A stretch of 64,000 nucleotides of DNA, from positions 1,178,001 through 1,242,000 of the forward strand of contig CAVOZT010000004.1 in NCBI GenBank assembly GCA_963701375.1, read 5' to 3'. Numbering within the stretch: the first letter of the stretch is position 1; each line of letters begins with the position of its first letter. This document shows positions 34,138-43,062 of the stretch, piece after piece. The notes under the pieces were generated by a model. It did not search any database. It was not told the DNA's origin and saw only the letters and a list, made by a program, of their open reading frames with translations. A program made the position numbers and the translations under genes. This DNA is from CAVXTF01 sp963701375 (GTDB lineage Bacteria > Actinomycetota > Acidimicrobiia > Acidimicrobiales > CAVXTF01).

Positions 34138-36506
34138 CTACGCCGACCACGTCCAGCCCGTGATCTCGGGCGGATCCTCGCCGTGTTCGCGGGTGTAGGC
34201 ACGCGCCCGGAGACGTGCATCGTCCATGTCTTGGCGGATGTGTGCCGCTCTTACGCCAAGTCCCGGCACGCGGTCGATCACGTCGATTACCAGGTGGAAG
34301 CGGTCGAGGTCATTAAGCATCACCATGTCGAACGGGGTCGTCGTCGTGCCCTCCTCCTTGTATCCACGGACGTGGATGTTGTGGTGATTGGCGCGCCTGT
34401 AGGTGAGGCGGTGGATGAGCCACGGGTATCCGTGGTAGGCGAAGATCACAGGTCGGTCGGTGGTGAACAACGCGTCGAACTGGGCGTCCTGCAGGCCATG
34501 CGGGTGCTCGGTGTCGGGTTCCAGGCGCATCAGGTCGACTACGTTGACGACACGGACCCGCAGGTCCGGGCAGCGGTGGCGGAGTATCTCTGTTGCCGCA
34601 AGGGTCTCGAGGGTCGGGACGTCTCCCGCACATGCGAGAACGACGTCAGGCAACTCTTCCCCGTCACAACTGGCCCATTCGAAAATCCCGAGACCTCTCG
34701 TGCAATGCAGGATTGCGTCATCGATGTTCATGTAGTTGAGCGCGGGTTGTTTCCCGGCAACGATCAGATTGACGTAGTTCCGGCTTCGCAGGCAGTGGTC
34801 GGCCACGGACAACAGACTGTTCGCGTCCGGCGGCAAGTACACCCGAACGACCTCGGGCTTCTTGTTCACGACGTGATCGATGAAGCCGGGGTCCTGATGG
34901 GAAAAGCCGTTGTGATCCTGGCGCCAGACGTGGCTAGTCAACAAGTAATTGAGCGATGCAATGGGCCGGCGCCAAGCGATCTCTCTCGTCGTCTTGAGCC
35001 ACTTTGCGTGCTGGTTCACCATCGAATCGACGATCGGGATGAACGCCTCATAGGAGTTGAAGAGCCCGTGCCGGCCGGTCAACAGGTAACCCTCCAACCA
35101 TCCCTCGCAAAGATGCTCACTGAGCACCTCCATTACGCGGCCCTCGCGTGCGAGGTGCTCATCCCCTGGTAGTAGGTCGGCCTCCCAGACCCGGTCCGTT
35201 GCTTCGAATACCGCAGACAATCGGTTGGATACAGTCTCGTCTGGTCCCACGATCCGGAAGTTTGTGGGATTCAAACGGATCACATCCCGGAGCAGGGTAC
35301 TGAGCACTTTTGTGGGCTCGATCGCGTCAACTCCGGGTTTGTCCACCGGCACGGCGTGGGTGCGGAAGTCGGGCATCTCCAAGTCCCTAAGAAGTAGTCC
35401 CCCGTTCGCATGAAAATTGGCGCTCATGCGCCGGGTGCCGGAAGGCGGCAGAGACGAAAGTTCCGGTCTGAGCGCACCGGATTCGTCGAAAAGCTCCTCA
35501 GGCCGATAGCTCCTCATCCAGGTATCGAGGATCCTCAGGTGCTCGGGGTTCGTCCGGACCTCCGCGACCGGCACCTGGTGGGCGCGGAATGTTCCCTCGA
35601 TAGGCACTCCGTCGACCTCCTTTGGTCCAGTCCAACCCTTCGGGGTCCGAAGCACGATCATCGGCCAAATGGGACGCGAGCGGTCACCGTCTTCGCGGCG
35701 GTTCGTTGTATAAGGGCAATTTCGTCGAACGCTTCGTCGAAGGCGGCCGCGAGCTGTTGGTGGACGTCGGGTGGATCGTCGCCTACGACGAAGATCGGAC
35801 GGTGTCCGTAACCTTGTAACAGGCTGGTCAGCTCGTCGTCACCGACCCGGGCGAGCACTGTGGGATTCGCGATCTTGTAACCGTTCAGATGCAGGATCGG
35901 CAGGACGGCCCCGTCGCCCACAGGGTCGAGGAACTTGTTGGAGTGCCAACTCGCCGCCAGTGGCCCCGTCTCGGCTTCACCGTCGCCGATAACGCACGCA
36001 ACCACGAGGTCCGGGTTGTCGAAGGCGGCACCGTATGCGTGGACGAGCGAGTATCCGAGCTCGCCCCCTTCGTGTATCGACCCCGGGGTCTCTGGCGACA
36101 CGTGACTCGGGATTCCTCCGGGGAACGAGAACTGGCGGAACAACTTGCGAAGCCCTTCGGCATCCCGCCCGATATGGGGATAGACCTCGCTATAGGTGCC
36201 CTCGAGGTAGGCGTTGGCCACGATGCCCGGGCCACCGTGACCAGGCCCGATCACATAGATGACATTCAGGTTGCGCTTCTTTATCACCCGGTTGAGATGG
36301 GTATAGATGAGATTGAGTCCAGGAGTGGTGCCGAAGTGGCCGAGGAGACGCGGCTTGACATGCTCCGGAAGGAGGGGACCAGCGAGCAATGGGTTATCCA
36401 GCAGATAGATCTGCCCGACTGAGCAGTAGTTCGCCGCTCGCCAGTAAGCATCGATCGACGAGAGCGACTCGTTGCTGAGAGGTGTTGTGCTCTCGGACTT
36501 CGCCAT
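34138..36506 (-). CDS. xfp: xylulose-5-P/fructose-6-P phosphoketolase, one frame break
   Basis: About 789 residues, the usual size, if one missing base near 35670 is restored. The N-terminal part has YWRAANYCSVGQIYLLDNPLL, GPGHGGPGIVANAYLEGTYSE, and VIGDGEAETGPLAASWHSNKF (thiamine diphosphate site). The second part has RPIWPMIVLRTPKGWTGPKEVDG, RHGLFNSYEAFIPIVDSM, LTSHVWRQDHNGFSHQDPG and GYPWLIHRLTYRR. It cleaves sugar phosphates with phosphate to acetyl phosphate, which AckA turns into ATP. First gene of an xfp-ackA-usp operon. Confidence 0.93.
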
Positions 36507-36665
36507 CGGATCGATATTAAGGGCAGAGCTCGGACCAGCTCCATGCTGTACACTCGGAGGTAACGCACAAGTGAATCACGCAGACTGTGCGTCGTTGCCG
36601 GTTACCTACAGGCTCTCCCGCAGGTTTTCGTCAAGTATCGAGCGTGGAGAGACGAGGTAACAATC

Positions 36666-36869
36666 ATGGCCGAAGGTACTGTCAAGTGGTTCAACGCGGA
36701 AAAGGGCTACGGATTCATCACGCCCGACGACGGCTCAGCTGACGTCTTCGCTCACTTCTCTTCAGTCGAGGGCTCTGGGTATCGCGAGCTGATCGAAGGG
36801 CAGAAGGTGTCCTTCCAGTCCGAGCAAGGCCCAAAAGGTTTGCAAACCAAGAGCGTCAGACCGATTTGA
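36666..36869 (+). CDS. cspA: cold-shock domain protein
   Basis: 67 residues, a complete CSD: GTVKWFNAEKGYGFITPDDG (RNP1) and DVFAHFSSV (RNP2), followed by GQKVSFQSEQGPKGLQTKSV. It is an RNA/ssDNA chaperone. GAGGTAAC lies shortly before the ATG. A leader of up to 160 bases between the divergent xfp start and this ATG contains the partly complementary stretches GGTAACGCACA and TGTGCG...GTTACC, possibly an RNA fold as in other csp leaders (inference). Confidence 0.93.
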   Translation: MAEGTVKWFNAEKGYGFITPDDGSADVFAHFSSVEGSGYRELIEGQKVSFQSEQGPKGLQTKSVRPI

Positions 36870-36877
36870 CGCCCGAC

Positions 36878-36911
36878 ATCGCGTGAGGGGCCGTTCGGTC
36901 CCTCTGCGATG
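36878..36911 (+). terminator. hairpin after the cold-shock gene
   Basis: CATCGC-GT-GAGGGGCC, loop GTTC, GGTCCCTC-T-GCGATG: a long stem with one GT pair and a small bulge, 9 bases after the stop. There is no clear T run, so termination strength is uncertain. Confidence 0.6.
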
Positions 36912-36946
36912 GTCACGCTTATTTGAGCAGGGAACGGACAAATCTC

Positions 36947-37690
36947 ATGACTGCTGATGCCCCGGTTGGAGCGCCTGAGCGTCAACTCGTGCCTCTGTTC
37001 GTCTCCTCGGGCGATGACAGTGACCGGGGCGATCGCCTCGATCTGCCGTCACCTCGGGCCGCCTTACGTCACGCCTTCCCCTTGGTGCTCGAAGCGATGG
37101 TGGCTCCGCTCGTTCTGTTCTACCTGGTCCTGGTCATGGCCGGTTTCCGTGGTGCGTTGATCGCCGCTCTCGCATGGTCCTACCTTGCCCTAGGACGAAG
37201 ACTGAGACGTCGAGAACGTGTCTCGACGCTTCTTCTGCTCGGCACAGCACTGCTGACCGTTCGCACGGCGATCTCGTTCGTGACAGGTAGCGCCTTCTTG
37301 TACTTTGCTCAGCCGACGGCAGCCACGGTGATCATCTCCCTCGTTCTGTTCGGTTCAGCGGCTATCGGACGTCCCTTCACCCAGCGGTTCGCCCACGACT
37401 TTTGCCCGATCGACCCGGAGCTTCTTGCTCGGCCGCTTGTGCGCCGCTTCTTCATCCGGATCTCTGTGCTCTGGGCCACGGTCCTCATGCTCAACGCGGC
37501 GATCGTCCTCTGGTTGCTCGTGTCATCCTCACTCCGTGCATTCGTCCTCGAGCGGACGGCGGTCACCTGGAGCCTCACCACAGTGGCGATCTTCTTCTCC
37601 ATCACCCGTTTCGTTGCGGTGATGCGCCGCGACGGCATCACCGTCGTATGGGGTCGTGGTCGCGCCTCGCGACCCCTGCCCGTCGGGTAA
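36947..37690 (+). CDS. VC0807/DUF3159-like membrane protein
   Basis: 247 residues with about five hydrophobic segments: LVLEAMVAPLVLFYLVLVMAG, GALIAALAWSYLALG, TVRTAISFVTGSAFLYFAQPTAATVIISLVLFG and VLWATVLMLNAAIVLWLLV. The pattern 'GRPFTQRFAHDFCPIDPEL' with 'RRFFIRISVLWA' fits the VC0807/DUF3159 intracellular-septation-like family. The ATG at 36947 was preferred over a GTG/TTG-type start at 36923 because the first hydrophobic segment and acidic leader fit from there. Function unknown. Confidence 0.65.
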   Translation: MTADAPVGAPERQLVPLFVSSGDDSDRGDRLDLPSPRAALRHAFPLVLEAMVAPLVLFYLVLVMAGFRGALIAALAWSYLALGRRLRRRERVSTLLLLGTALLTVRTAISFVTGSAFLYFAQPTAATVIISLVLFGSAAIGRPFTQRFAHDFCPIDPELLARPLVRRFFIRISVLWATVLMLNAAIVLWLLVSSSLRAFVLERTAVTWSLTTVAIFFSITRFVAVMRRDGITVVWGRGRASRPLPVG

Positions 37691-37755
37691 CGAAAAATAC
37701 GCTCTGCGTCATTCACGCTCGCTGCTCTAATAGGACTGCTCAGCTATGGGACTGC

Positions 37756-38619
37756 TCAGCGAAAGAGCACCTCGGCGAGCACGGTGCTCCACGGACGAAC
37801 CAATGAGCGCAACTCGGCGCAACCCTCGTCTCCGAGCGCGGCATACGGTGCAGCGGCCAGCACGTCGGTCTGGTCCTCGATCTCCTGGCGCTCGGCTTTT
37901 CCCTGCTCGCTGAGGGCGAGCTCGTGGCCATCGACGAGCCACCCCCGCGAACGCATCGAATCCACCGCGACAGTCCATTGTTCGGTCGACCAGCCGCGGG
38001 TCGACTGCAAGACATGAGCGGCCACCTCGCCGGTAGCACCATGAGAGACGAGAGCTTCGATGCCTGGAAGACCGTGAGTGACGAGCAAGGCGATGTGGCC
38101 GTCTCCGCGGAACTCCCGCAATATTGACTGCGCGTGCCACAGGATCAGGTGGGGCGTGTCGGGCCAATCCAGGCCCGCATGGCCGGCCGCCAACGGTCGG
38201 CCTTCTGTCAGTTTGCTCGCCGCTTCGGCCGCGAGACGGGCGAGCTCAGATGCCCGCATCATCTCCGCCGACGCGACGACTTCGTCTCCGAGAAGTCGGC
38301 GCATGCTGCGATCCACTCCGTCGAGCCGGGCCTCCACTAGCGCCGCCGGCGTGGTGACCTGCCACGCCCGGGGTATTGCAGAGTGAATCAACTCGGGATT
38401 GAAATTGAAGAAGGTGGAAACCACGACTTCGGCGGACACGGCTCCCATCGGCGCTGAGCGGGACGCGAAGTAGCCATCGGTTCCGGTTATGCCCAAGCGA
38501 GCGTAAGCCTCAGCAGCTTCAGGGACGAAGTAGATCATGCTGTGCAGAGGTTCGACCGTCCGCCAAGTCTTCCTGGCCCGGAGGGCACCCTCGCGTCTGC
38601 TCATTGTCGGTGTATCCAT
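37756..38619 (-). CDS. SCO6745-family protein
   Basis: 287 residues. WRTVEPLHSMIYFVPEAAEAYARLGITGTDGYFASRSAPMGAVSAEVVVSTFFNF and PELIHSAIPRAWQVTTPAALVEARLDGVDR match the actinobacterial SCO6745 family, a two-domain helical protein whose C-terminal half looks like a winged helix (WSTEQWTVAVDSMRSRGWLVDG). No enzymatic activity is established. Convergent with the membrane protein gene. ATGs at 38619 and 38604 are both possible starts; neither has a clear ribosome site. Confidence 0.75.
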   Translation of the reverse strand: MDTPTMSRREGALRARKTWRTVEPLHSMIYFVPEAAEAYARLGITGTDGYFASRSAPMGAVSAEVVVSTFFNFNPELIHSAIPRAWQVTTPAALVEARLDGVDRSMRRLLGDEVVASAEMMRASELARLAAEAASKLTEGRPLAAGHAGLDWPDTPHLILWHAQSILREFRGDGHIALLVTHGLPGIEALVSHGATGEVAAHVLQSTRGWSTEQWTVAVDSMRSRGWLVDGHELALSEQGKAERQEIEDQTDVLAAAPYAALGDEGCAELRSLVRPWSTVLAEVLFR

Positions 38620-38661
38620 TCCGCTGAAAACTTGTCAGTTTCGCCTGAAAAGTCGTCGGCT

Positions 38662-39141
38662 TTAGACGTCGGTAATAGAGGTGTCGGTGATTCCGAGCAC
38701 TCGTAGGGTTCTCCCGAGTCCTAGGAACGCGGAGAGACAAATAGTCAGATCAAGGACTTCGGGGTCCGAGAAGGTTTCCCGCAAACGGGCGACGAACGCG
38801 TCGTCGATGCTCAAGTGGTCTGTGGCGAATCGCTCTGCGAACTCCATCGCCAGGATCTCCTGCTCGCTGAAGCTGGTGTCGTCAGGGTGGCGCACGCGGC
38901 AATAGAACTCTTCAGATAATCCCTGCGCTTTGACCTTCTCGGCCCGAAACGCCAGGCATACCGTGCAGTCGTTCAACTGTGCGATGCGGATGCGAGCAGC
39001 TTCGCGGACACGGACCGGCAGGATGCTCTTGTTGTAGGCGGCGTTGACGAGCCGGTTTACCGCGGCACCCATCTCCGGTCGCAGAGACCATATCTGTACG
39101 CCGTCGCCGCCCTCACCTTCAGGAACATCGAGGCGTGCCAT
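38662..39141 (-). CDS. AhpD-like / carboxymuconolactone decarboxylase-family peroxidase
   Basis: 159 residues. IRIAQLNDCTVCLAFRAEKVKAQGLSEEF contains the redox CxxC of the AhpD fold, with the usual His replaced by an Arg/Ala context. DDTSFSEQEILAMEFAERFATDHLSIDD and LDLTICLSAFLGLGRTLRVLGI complete the helical domain. Likely a peroxide-reducing or thiol-redox protein. It stands 42 bases upstream of the SCO6745 gene in the same direction. Confidence 0.85.
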   Translation of the reverse strand: MARLDVPEGEGGDGVQIWSLRPEMGAAVNRLVNAAYNKSILPVRVREAARIRIAQLNDCTVCLAFRAEKVKAQGLSEEFYCRVRHPDDTSFSEQEILAMEFAERFATDHLSIDDAFVARLRETFSDPEVLDLTICLSAFLGLGRTLRVLGITDTSITDV

Positions 39142-39362
39142 CGAGGCGACTCTATGTCAGACAACCGTCCTTTACCTGCCGGACTTACGCATGATAATTG
39201 GTGGCCGGCCGTGCTCGTTATCAGGCTCGAGGAGATTTGCATTGAATTCCGGACGATGCGAAGGAGCCTGGATCCAGCCGGAAATTTGCAGGTCAACCGT
39301 CGATGTTGCAGGCTTATGTATAGTGACGAAACGTCCACAGGTTCCGAGGGAGGCACGTTAAG

Positions 39363-39725
39363 TTGGCAACAATCACGATGACGCAACTGGTCGATGATCT
39401 CGATGGCTCTAATGCCCAGGTCACCGTGGCTTTGACGGTGGATTCAAAGCGCTATCGGGTGGATCTGAGCAAAGCAAACTACGACGAGTACATCGCACCG
39501 CTCGTCAAGGCCGCTCGGCCGTCGAAGGTCGGCCGGCCGGCAAAGAAAAGAGCCTCGAGTCCCAAAGCAATCAAGAAAGCGACCAGGAAATTGGCGGCGA
39601 AATCGACGGCCTACTCAAAACTGAGTGCTAAGGATCAAACGTCGCTTCGCGCTTACCTGAAAAGGACTCGGGGTCGCGTTTCTGACAGTGAGGTCGCTGG
39701 TTGGAGGTCCGCAGGCAAACCGTGA
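39363..39725 (+). CDS. lsr2: Lsr2 nucleoid-associated protein
   Basis: 120 residues. The N-terminal dimerisation domain reads TITMTQLVDDLDGSNAQVTVALTVDSKRYRVDLSKANYDEY. After a Lys-rich linker comes the DNA-binding domain AYLKRTRGRVSDSEVAGWRSAG with the AT-hook-like RGR. Lsr2 silences AT-rich, horizontally acquired DNA. The start is TTG with GGAGG 10 bases upstream. The linker (PSKVGRPAKKRASSPKAIKKATRKLAAKS) is long and very basic. Confidence 0.9.
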   Translation: MATITMTQLVDDLDGSNAQVTVALTVDSKRYRVDLSKANYDEYIAPLVKAARPSKVGRPAKKRASSPKAIKKATRKLAAKSTAYSKLSAKDQTSLRAYLKRTRGRVSDSEVAGWRSAGKP

Positions 39726-39832
39726 GTGTGCTGGTAGGACGCGCGCCTCTCTGTTCGCCGATTTAAGCGCACTCGCTCTGCTGAACCATCGGACCTTTGT
39801 GTTCCTCCGGAAGAGCGTGGCAAGCGGGAAGG

Positions 39833-41999
39833 ATGGCTGACGCCGACAGTCGCGCCCGCGAAATTGTTCCGCGGATGTCCGAGGACGAGCGACTTTCGTG
39901 CTTGGACGGCGACGATCCTTTCTGGGCCGGCGTCGCAGATCTCGCGAACGGCGGTTATCACAGGAGCCCATTCCCGGCCGCTCGAGTCGAGCGGCTCGGA
40001 CTGCCCGGGTTTTCGTTCTCGGACGGTCCGAGGGGTGTCGTCGTTGACCGCGCCACTTGTTTTCCTGTGAGCATGGCCAGGGGGGCTTCCTGGGACGTCG
40101 ACCTTGAAGAGCGGATAGGCGAAGCCATTGGCCGAGAGTTGAGGGCAGTCGGCGCGGACCTCTTCGGTGGAGTTTGCGTGAACGTCCTCAGGCATCCCGC
40201 ATGGGGTCGAGCACAAGAGACTTACGGCGAGGATCCTCACCATGTCGGCGAGCTCGGCGCAGCCCTGACAAGGGGAGTCCAGCGTCACGCGATGGCTTGT
40301 GTCAAGCACTTTGCATGCAACTCGATCGAGAACACCCGGTTCAAGGTCAACGTCACCGTCGACGAGGTTGCCCTTCATCAGGTTTACCTGCCTCATTTCC
40401 GGCGGATCGTTGACGAGGGAGTCGCGGTCGTCATGTCGGCGTACAACAGCGTCAACGGCGAATGGTGTGGCGAGAATCGTGCCTTGCTGACGGAGGTACT
40501 TCGTGAGGAGTGGGGCTTCCGCGGCTTCGTCATAAGTGACTGGATATTCGGAGTTCGTGATGCCGGACGCTCGGTCGTCGCAGGTCTCGACGTCGAGATG
40601 CCGTATCGGATGGTCCGTGCGACGGGTCTGCGCGGCGCCATCGAAGCCGGGGAGGTGACGTGGGAGGACGTCGACCGCGAAGTCGAGCGGGTGGTCTCGA
40701 CGCGTATGCGCTTCGATGACGTCCTTCGCATGCCGGCAGCCGGGCGCGAGATCCTCGCCTGCAAAGAGCACCGCGAGCTTCGCGCGCGAAGCTGCGGCCA
40801 AGTCCGTTGTCCTCTTGCGCAACGATCCGGTCGACGGTCAGCCGGTGCTGCCCCTTGATGCTTCTGAAATTTGTTCGATCGCGCTGATAGGCCGTTTGGC
40901 AACCGTCGTGAACCTCGGTGACGGCGGTTCGAGCGACGTGTGGCCTCCCGAAGTTGCAACCGTCTTGGACGGGCTCGTGGCCGCGCTGCCGCGGGCAGAG
41001 ATCGTCGTCGACGACGGAAGCGATCCTCGCTCGGCGGCGAGGACTGCCGCAACGGCCGACGTTGCGCTGGTCGTCGTCGGTTACACGTGCATCGACGAAG
41101 GTGAGTTCTCCGACCCTGCAACCATGGCGCCATTGGGTCATCTGTTTCCCGGACCGGACGATCCTGACCTCGCAGAAGCCTTTCGACACAAGGTCGACTC
41201 GCGAAGGCCCGTCCCGGCTCCGGCCCACGTCTCCGATCGACCCGCCACGGGCGGGTTCGTCTCAGGGGGAGATCGCGCGTCGCTGCGCCTTCATCCCGAG
41301 GACGTCACGCTCATCGGTGCTGTCGCGGCCTCCAACCGCCGCTCCGTGGTTTCGATCGTGGCCGGAAGCGCTGTCGTGATTTCCGAATGGGACGAAAGGG
41401 TTCCGGCGATTCTGCAGTCGTGGTACTCCGGCATGGAAGGGGGTCACGGCCTCGCAGACGTGTTGCTGGGTCGCGTCGACGCATCAGGCAGGCTGCCGTT
41501 CTCGATGGTGACCACAGAAACCGACCTGCCTGACTTCGACTCGGAGGCCGCGTCTGTGGTTTACGACAGTTGGCACGGATGGTGGCACCTGGAGCGTTCA
41601 GGATCGAAGCCCGCCTACCCATTCGGATTCGGGTTGAGTTACACCAGTTTTTCGTTGGGTGACTGCAGCGCCGAAGTAGGGGAGCGGTCACTCCGAGTTT
41701 CGGCGGTCGTGCGGAACACCGGTTCCAGGCCGGGATCCGACGTTGTCCAGGTCTACGCAAGACGCGTGGGTTCGGGGGAACCAACCCGGCTGGTGGGCTT
41801 CTCACGGGCCGAAGTCCGAGAACGTGAGTCGTTGCTCGTCGAGATCGAGGTGACCCTGCGGTCCTTGTCCGAACGCGACGTCATTGCACACAAGATGGTC
41901 GTGAGACCCGGCAGGTATCTGATTCGGGTTGCCCGAAATGCCGTCGATCCAGGGGTGTCGCTCGAAATCGAGCTCGATCCCTCGAGTTCTGTCGAATAG
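39833..41999 (+). CDS. glycoside hydrolase family 3 beta-glucosidase, one frame break
   Basis: About 721 residues if one extra base near 40780 (within a CGCGCG run) is ignored. N-terminal TIM barrel: FSDGPRGVVVDRATCFP, GRAQETYGEDPHHVGEL, ACVKHFACNSIENTRFKVNV and GFVISDWIFG with the nucleophile Asp. The second domain begins AREAAAKSVVLLRN; the C-terminal fibronectin-III-like domain ends FGFGLSYTSFS ... SLEIELDPS. It has no signal peptide, so it acts in the cytosol on short glucosides. The ATG at 39833 follows GGGAAGG. Confidence 0.87.
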
Positions 42000-42041
42000 T
42001 CAGGCTGACGAAGGCTGGGTAGTCAGGCTGACGAGGGCTGG
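41997..42041. repeat. 22-bp tandem direct repeat
   Basis: TAGTCAGGCTGACGAAGGCT and TAGTCAGGCTGACGAGGGCT (plus GG each) in tandem with a 1-base spacer and one mismatch, directly after the GH3 stop. The first copy supplies the TAG stop codon itself. Confidence 0.85.
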
Positions 42042-42042
42042 A

Positions 42043-42645
42043 CTACCGTGTGGGAGGACCCACCACCATGCGACGGAGCCGCCGCGCCGCCTGGCAAAGC
42101 CTTGCGATCCTTTCGTCAACCGACTGCAGGTCGGTTGCCTCGACCTCGCGCAGTGCCGCCTCGAGCGCCTGAAGTCGCTTGTTCATCCGAGTCAGAAGCA
42201 CACTCGAGACCAGAAGCTCGCCGTCTTTCAAACCGAGCTGCTTGGAGCGTTTCCTCGACTGGTACGCGCGCTGCCTGCACGATTGGCTGCAGTAGACGCG
42301 CTTGCGTCCACTGTGATTGCGCGGACCTATCGCCTGACGGCACCATTGACACGACTGCGGCGCGACTCTCGCCGAACTGACCGACCGCACCTGTCCGGAC
42401 TTCGAGGTACTTGAGCGCGATGAGTCGGAGCGCCCGGCACGTGAAAGGGCGGCGCCTGAACTCGGCGCCCCGGACCGCTTGATGGATCGGGGAGCGGTGC
42501 CGTTCGACTCGGTCGCGGGAGCGAAAGTTACAGACCAGGCGGCAATCGGCGGCAGCACGGTGGGTGCGGGTGCGATCGCGCCGTTAAGGCCATGAAACGT
42601 CTTGGGGCTCGCAGCTTTGTTCCGAATTGCGGAGGTATCCGCCAT
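42043..42645 (-). CDS. protein with a Cys4 zinc-ribbon-like motif
   Basis: 200 residues. The first 100 are low-complexity Ala/Ser/Pro/Arg. Residues about 110-140 read CQWCRQAIGPRNHSGRKRVYCSQSCRQRAYQSRKR, a CxxC...CxxxC zinc-ribbon motif seen in small actinobacterial DNA-associated proteins, followed by a helical C terminus (MNKRLQALEAALREVEATDLQSVDERIARLCQAARRLRRM) that could be a coiled coil. The family name is unknown to me. The start at 42645 is not certain; the low-complexity region may be over-called. Confidence 0.6.
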   Translation of the reverse strand: MADTSAIRNKAASPKTFHGLNGAIAPAPTVLPPIAAWSVTFAPATESNGTAPRSIKRSGAPSSGAALSRAGRSDSSRSSTSKSGQVRSVSSARVAPQSCQWCRQAIGPRNHSGRKRVYCSQSCRQRAYQSRKRSKQLGLKDGELLVSSVLLTRMNKRLQALEAALREVEATDLQSVDERIARLCQAARRLRRMVVGPPTR

Positions 42646-43062
42646 TGCTCCTCGCTTTCCGCCAAAGCTGTGATTCCCTCACAGCGCCAACCTGGCTCCG
42701 CACGTTGCCTTGCCGCCGATACTGCTCCTTCTGAGTTGATTCTCAGCCGCCTCTCAGTTGTTACGGTACTTCCGTCAATCCCGCTCTTCATCGGGACAGT
42801 TACCCATTGGTAACGTGGATTTCGGCTTCGAAGTTCCTACACCGTGCTTGACGTGTGGCGGCACAATCACGAAGAGCGTTTGATTTCTCCTACCGACGCA
42901 AATACTCTGTCGCGGAAGTTCACCATTGCGTCACGAGGTTGTGCGAATGCCTGGCGGGGGTATGGCACAAAACAATTAATTAGCTGAGCGGAACTGGCAG
43001 CTAGCAGAACTGGATTCGCGGTCGGCGCCCAAGTCGGACTGCGGTCGTACAAGGGCGGCTGG
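42646..43062. other. intergenic region before the LAL regulator
   Basis: 417 bases between divergent genes. No convincing gene, box or hairpin seen. It is richer in A+T than its surroundings (for example around 42880-42990), as expected for two promoters. Confidence 0.5.

Noticed and set aside
36516..36534. AGGGCAGAGCTCGGACC upstream of xfp as a DevR box
   Set aside because: The centre is seven bases long instead of three to four, so it does not fit the pattern.
36885..36904. GAGGGGCC-GTTC-GGTCCCTC resembles a DevR box
   Set aside because: The spacing is one base longer than in the nine boxes, and the arms extend into a longer hairpin directly after the cold-shock gene, so a terminator is the simpler reading.
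37732..37760. Direct repeat GGACTGCTCAGC between convergent genes
   Set aside because: Only 11-12 bases in two copies, with no link to mobile elements; probably chance or slippage.
39785..39803. TCGGACCTTTGTGTTCC before the GH3 gene, a possible box
   Set aside because: Only the left half fits; the right half (TGTTCC) does not pair with it.
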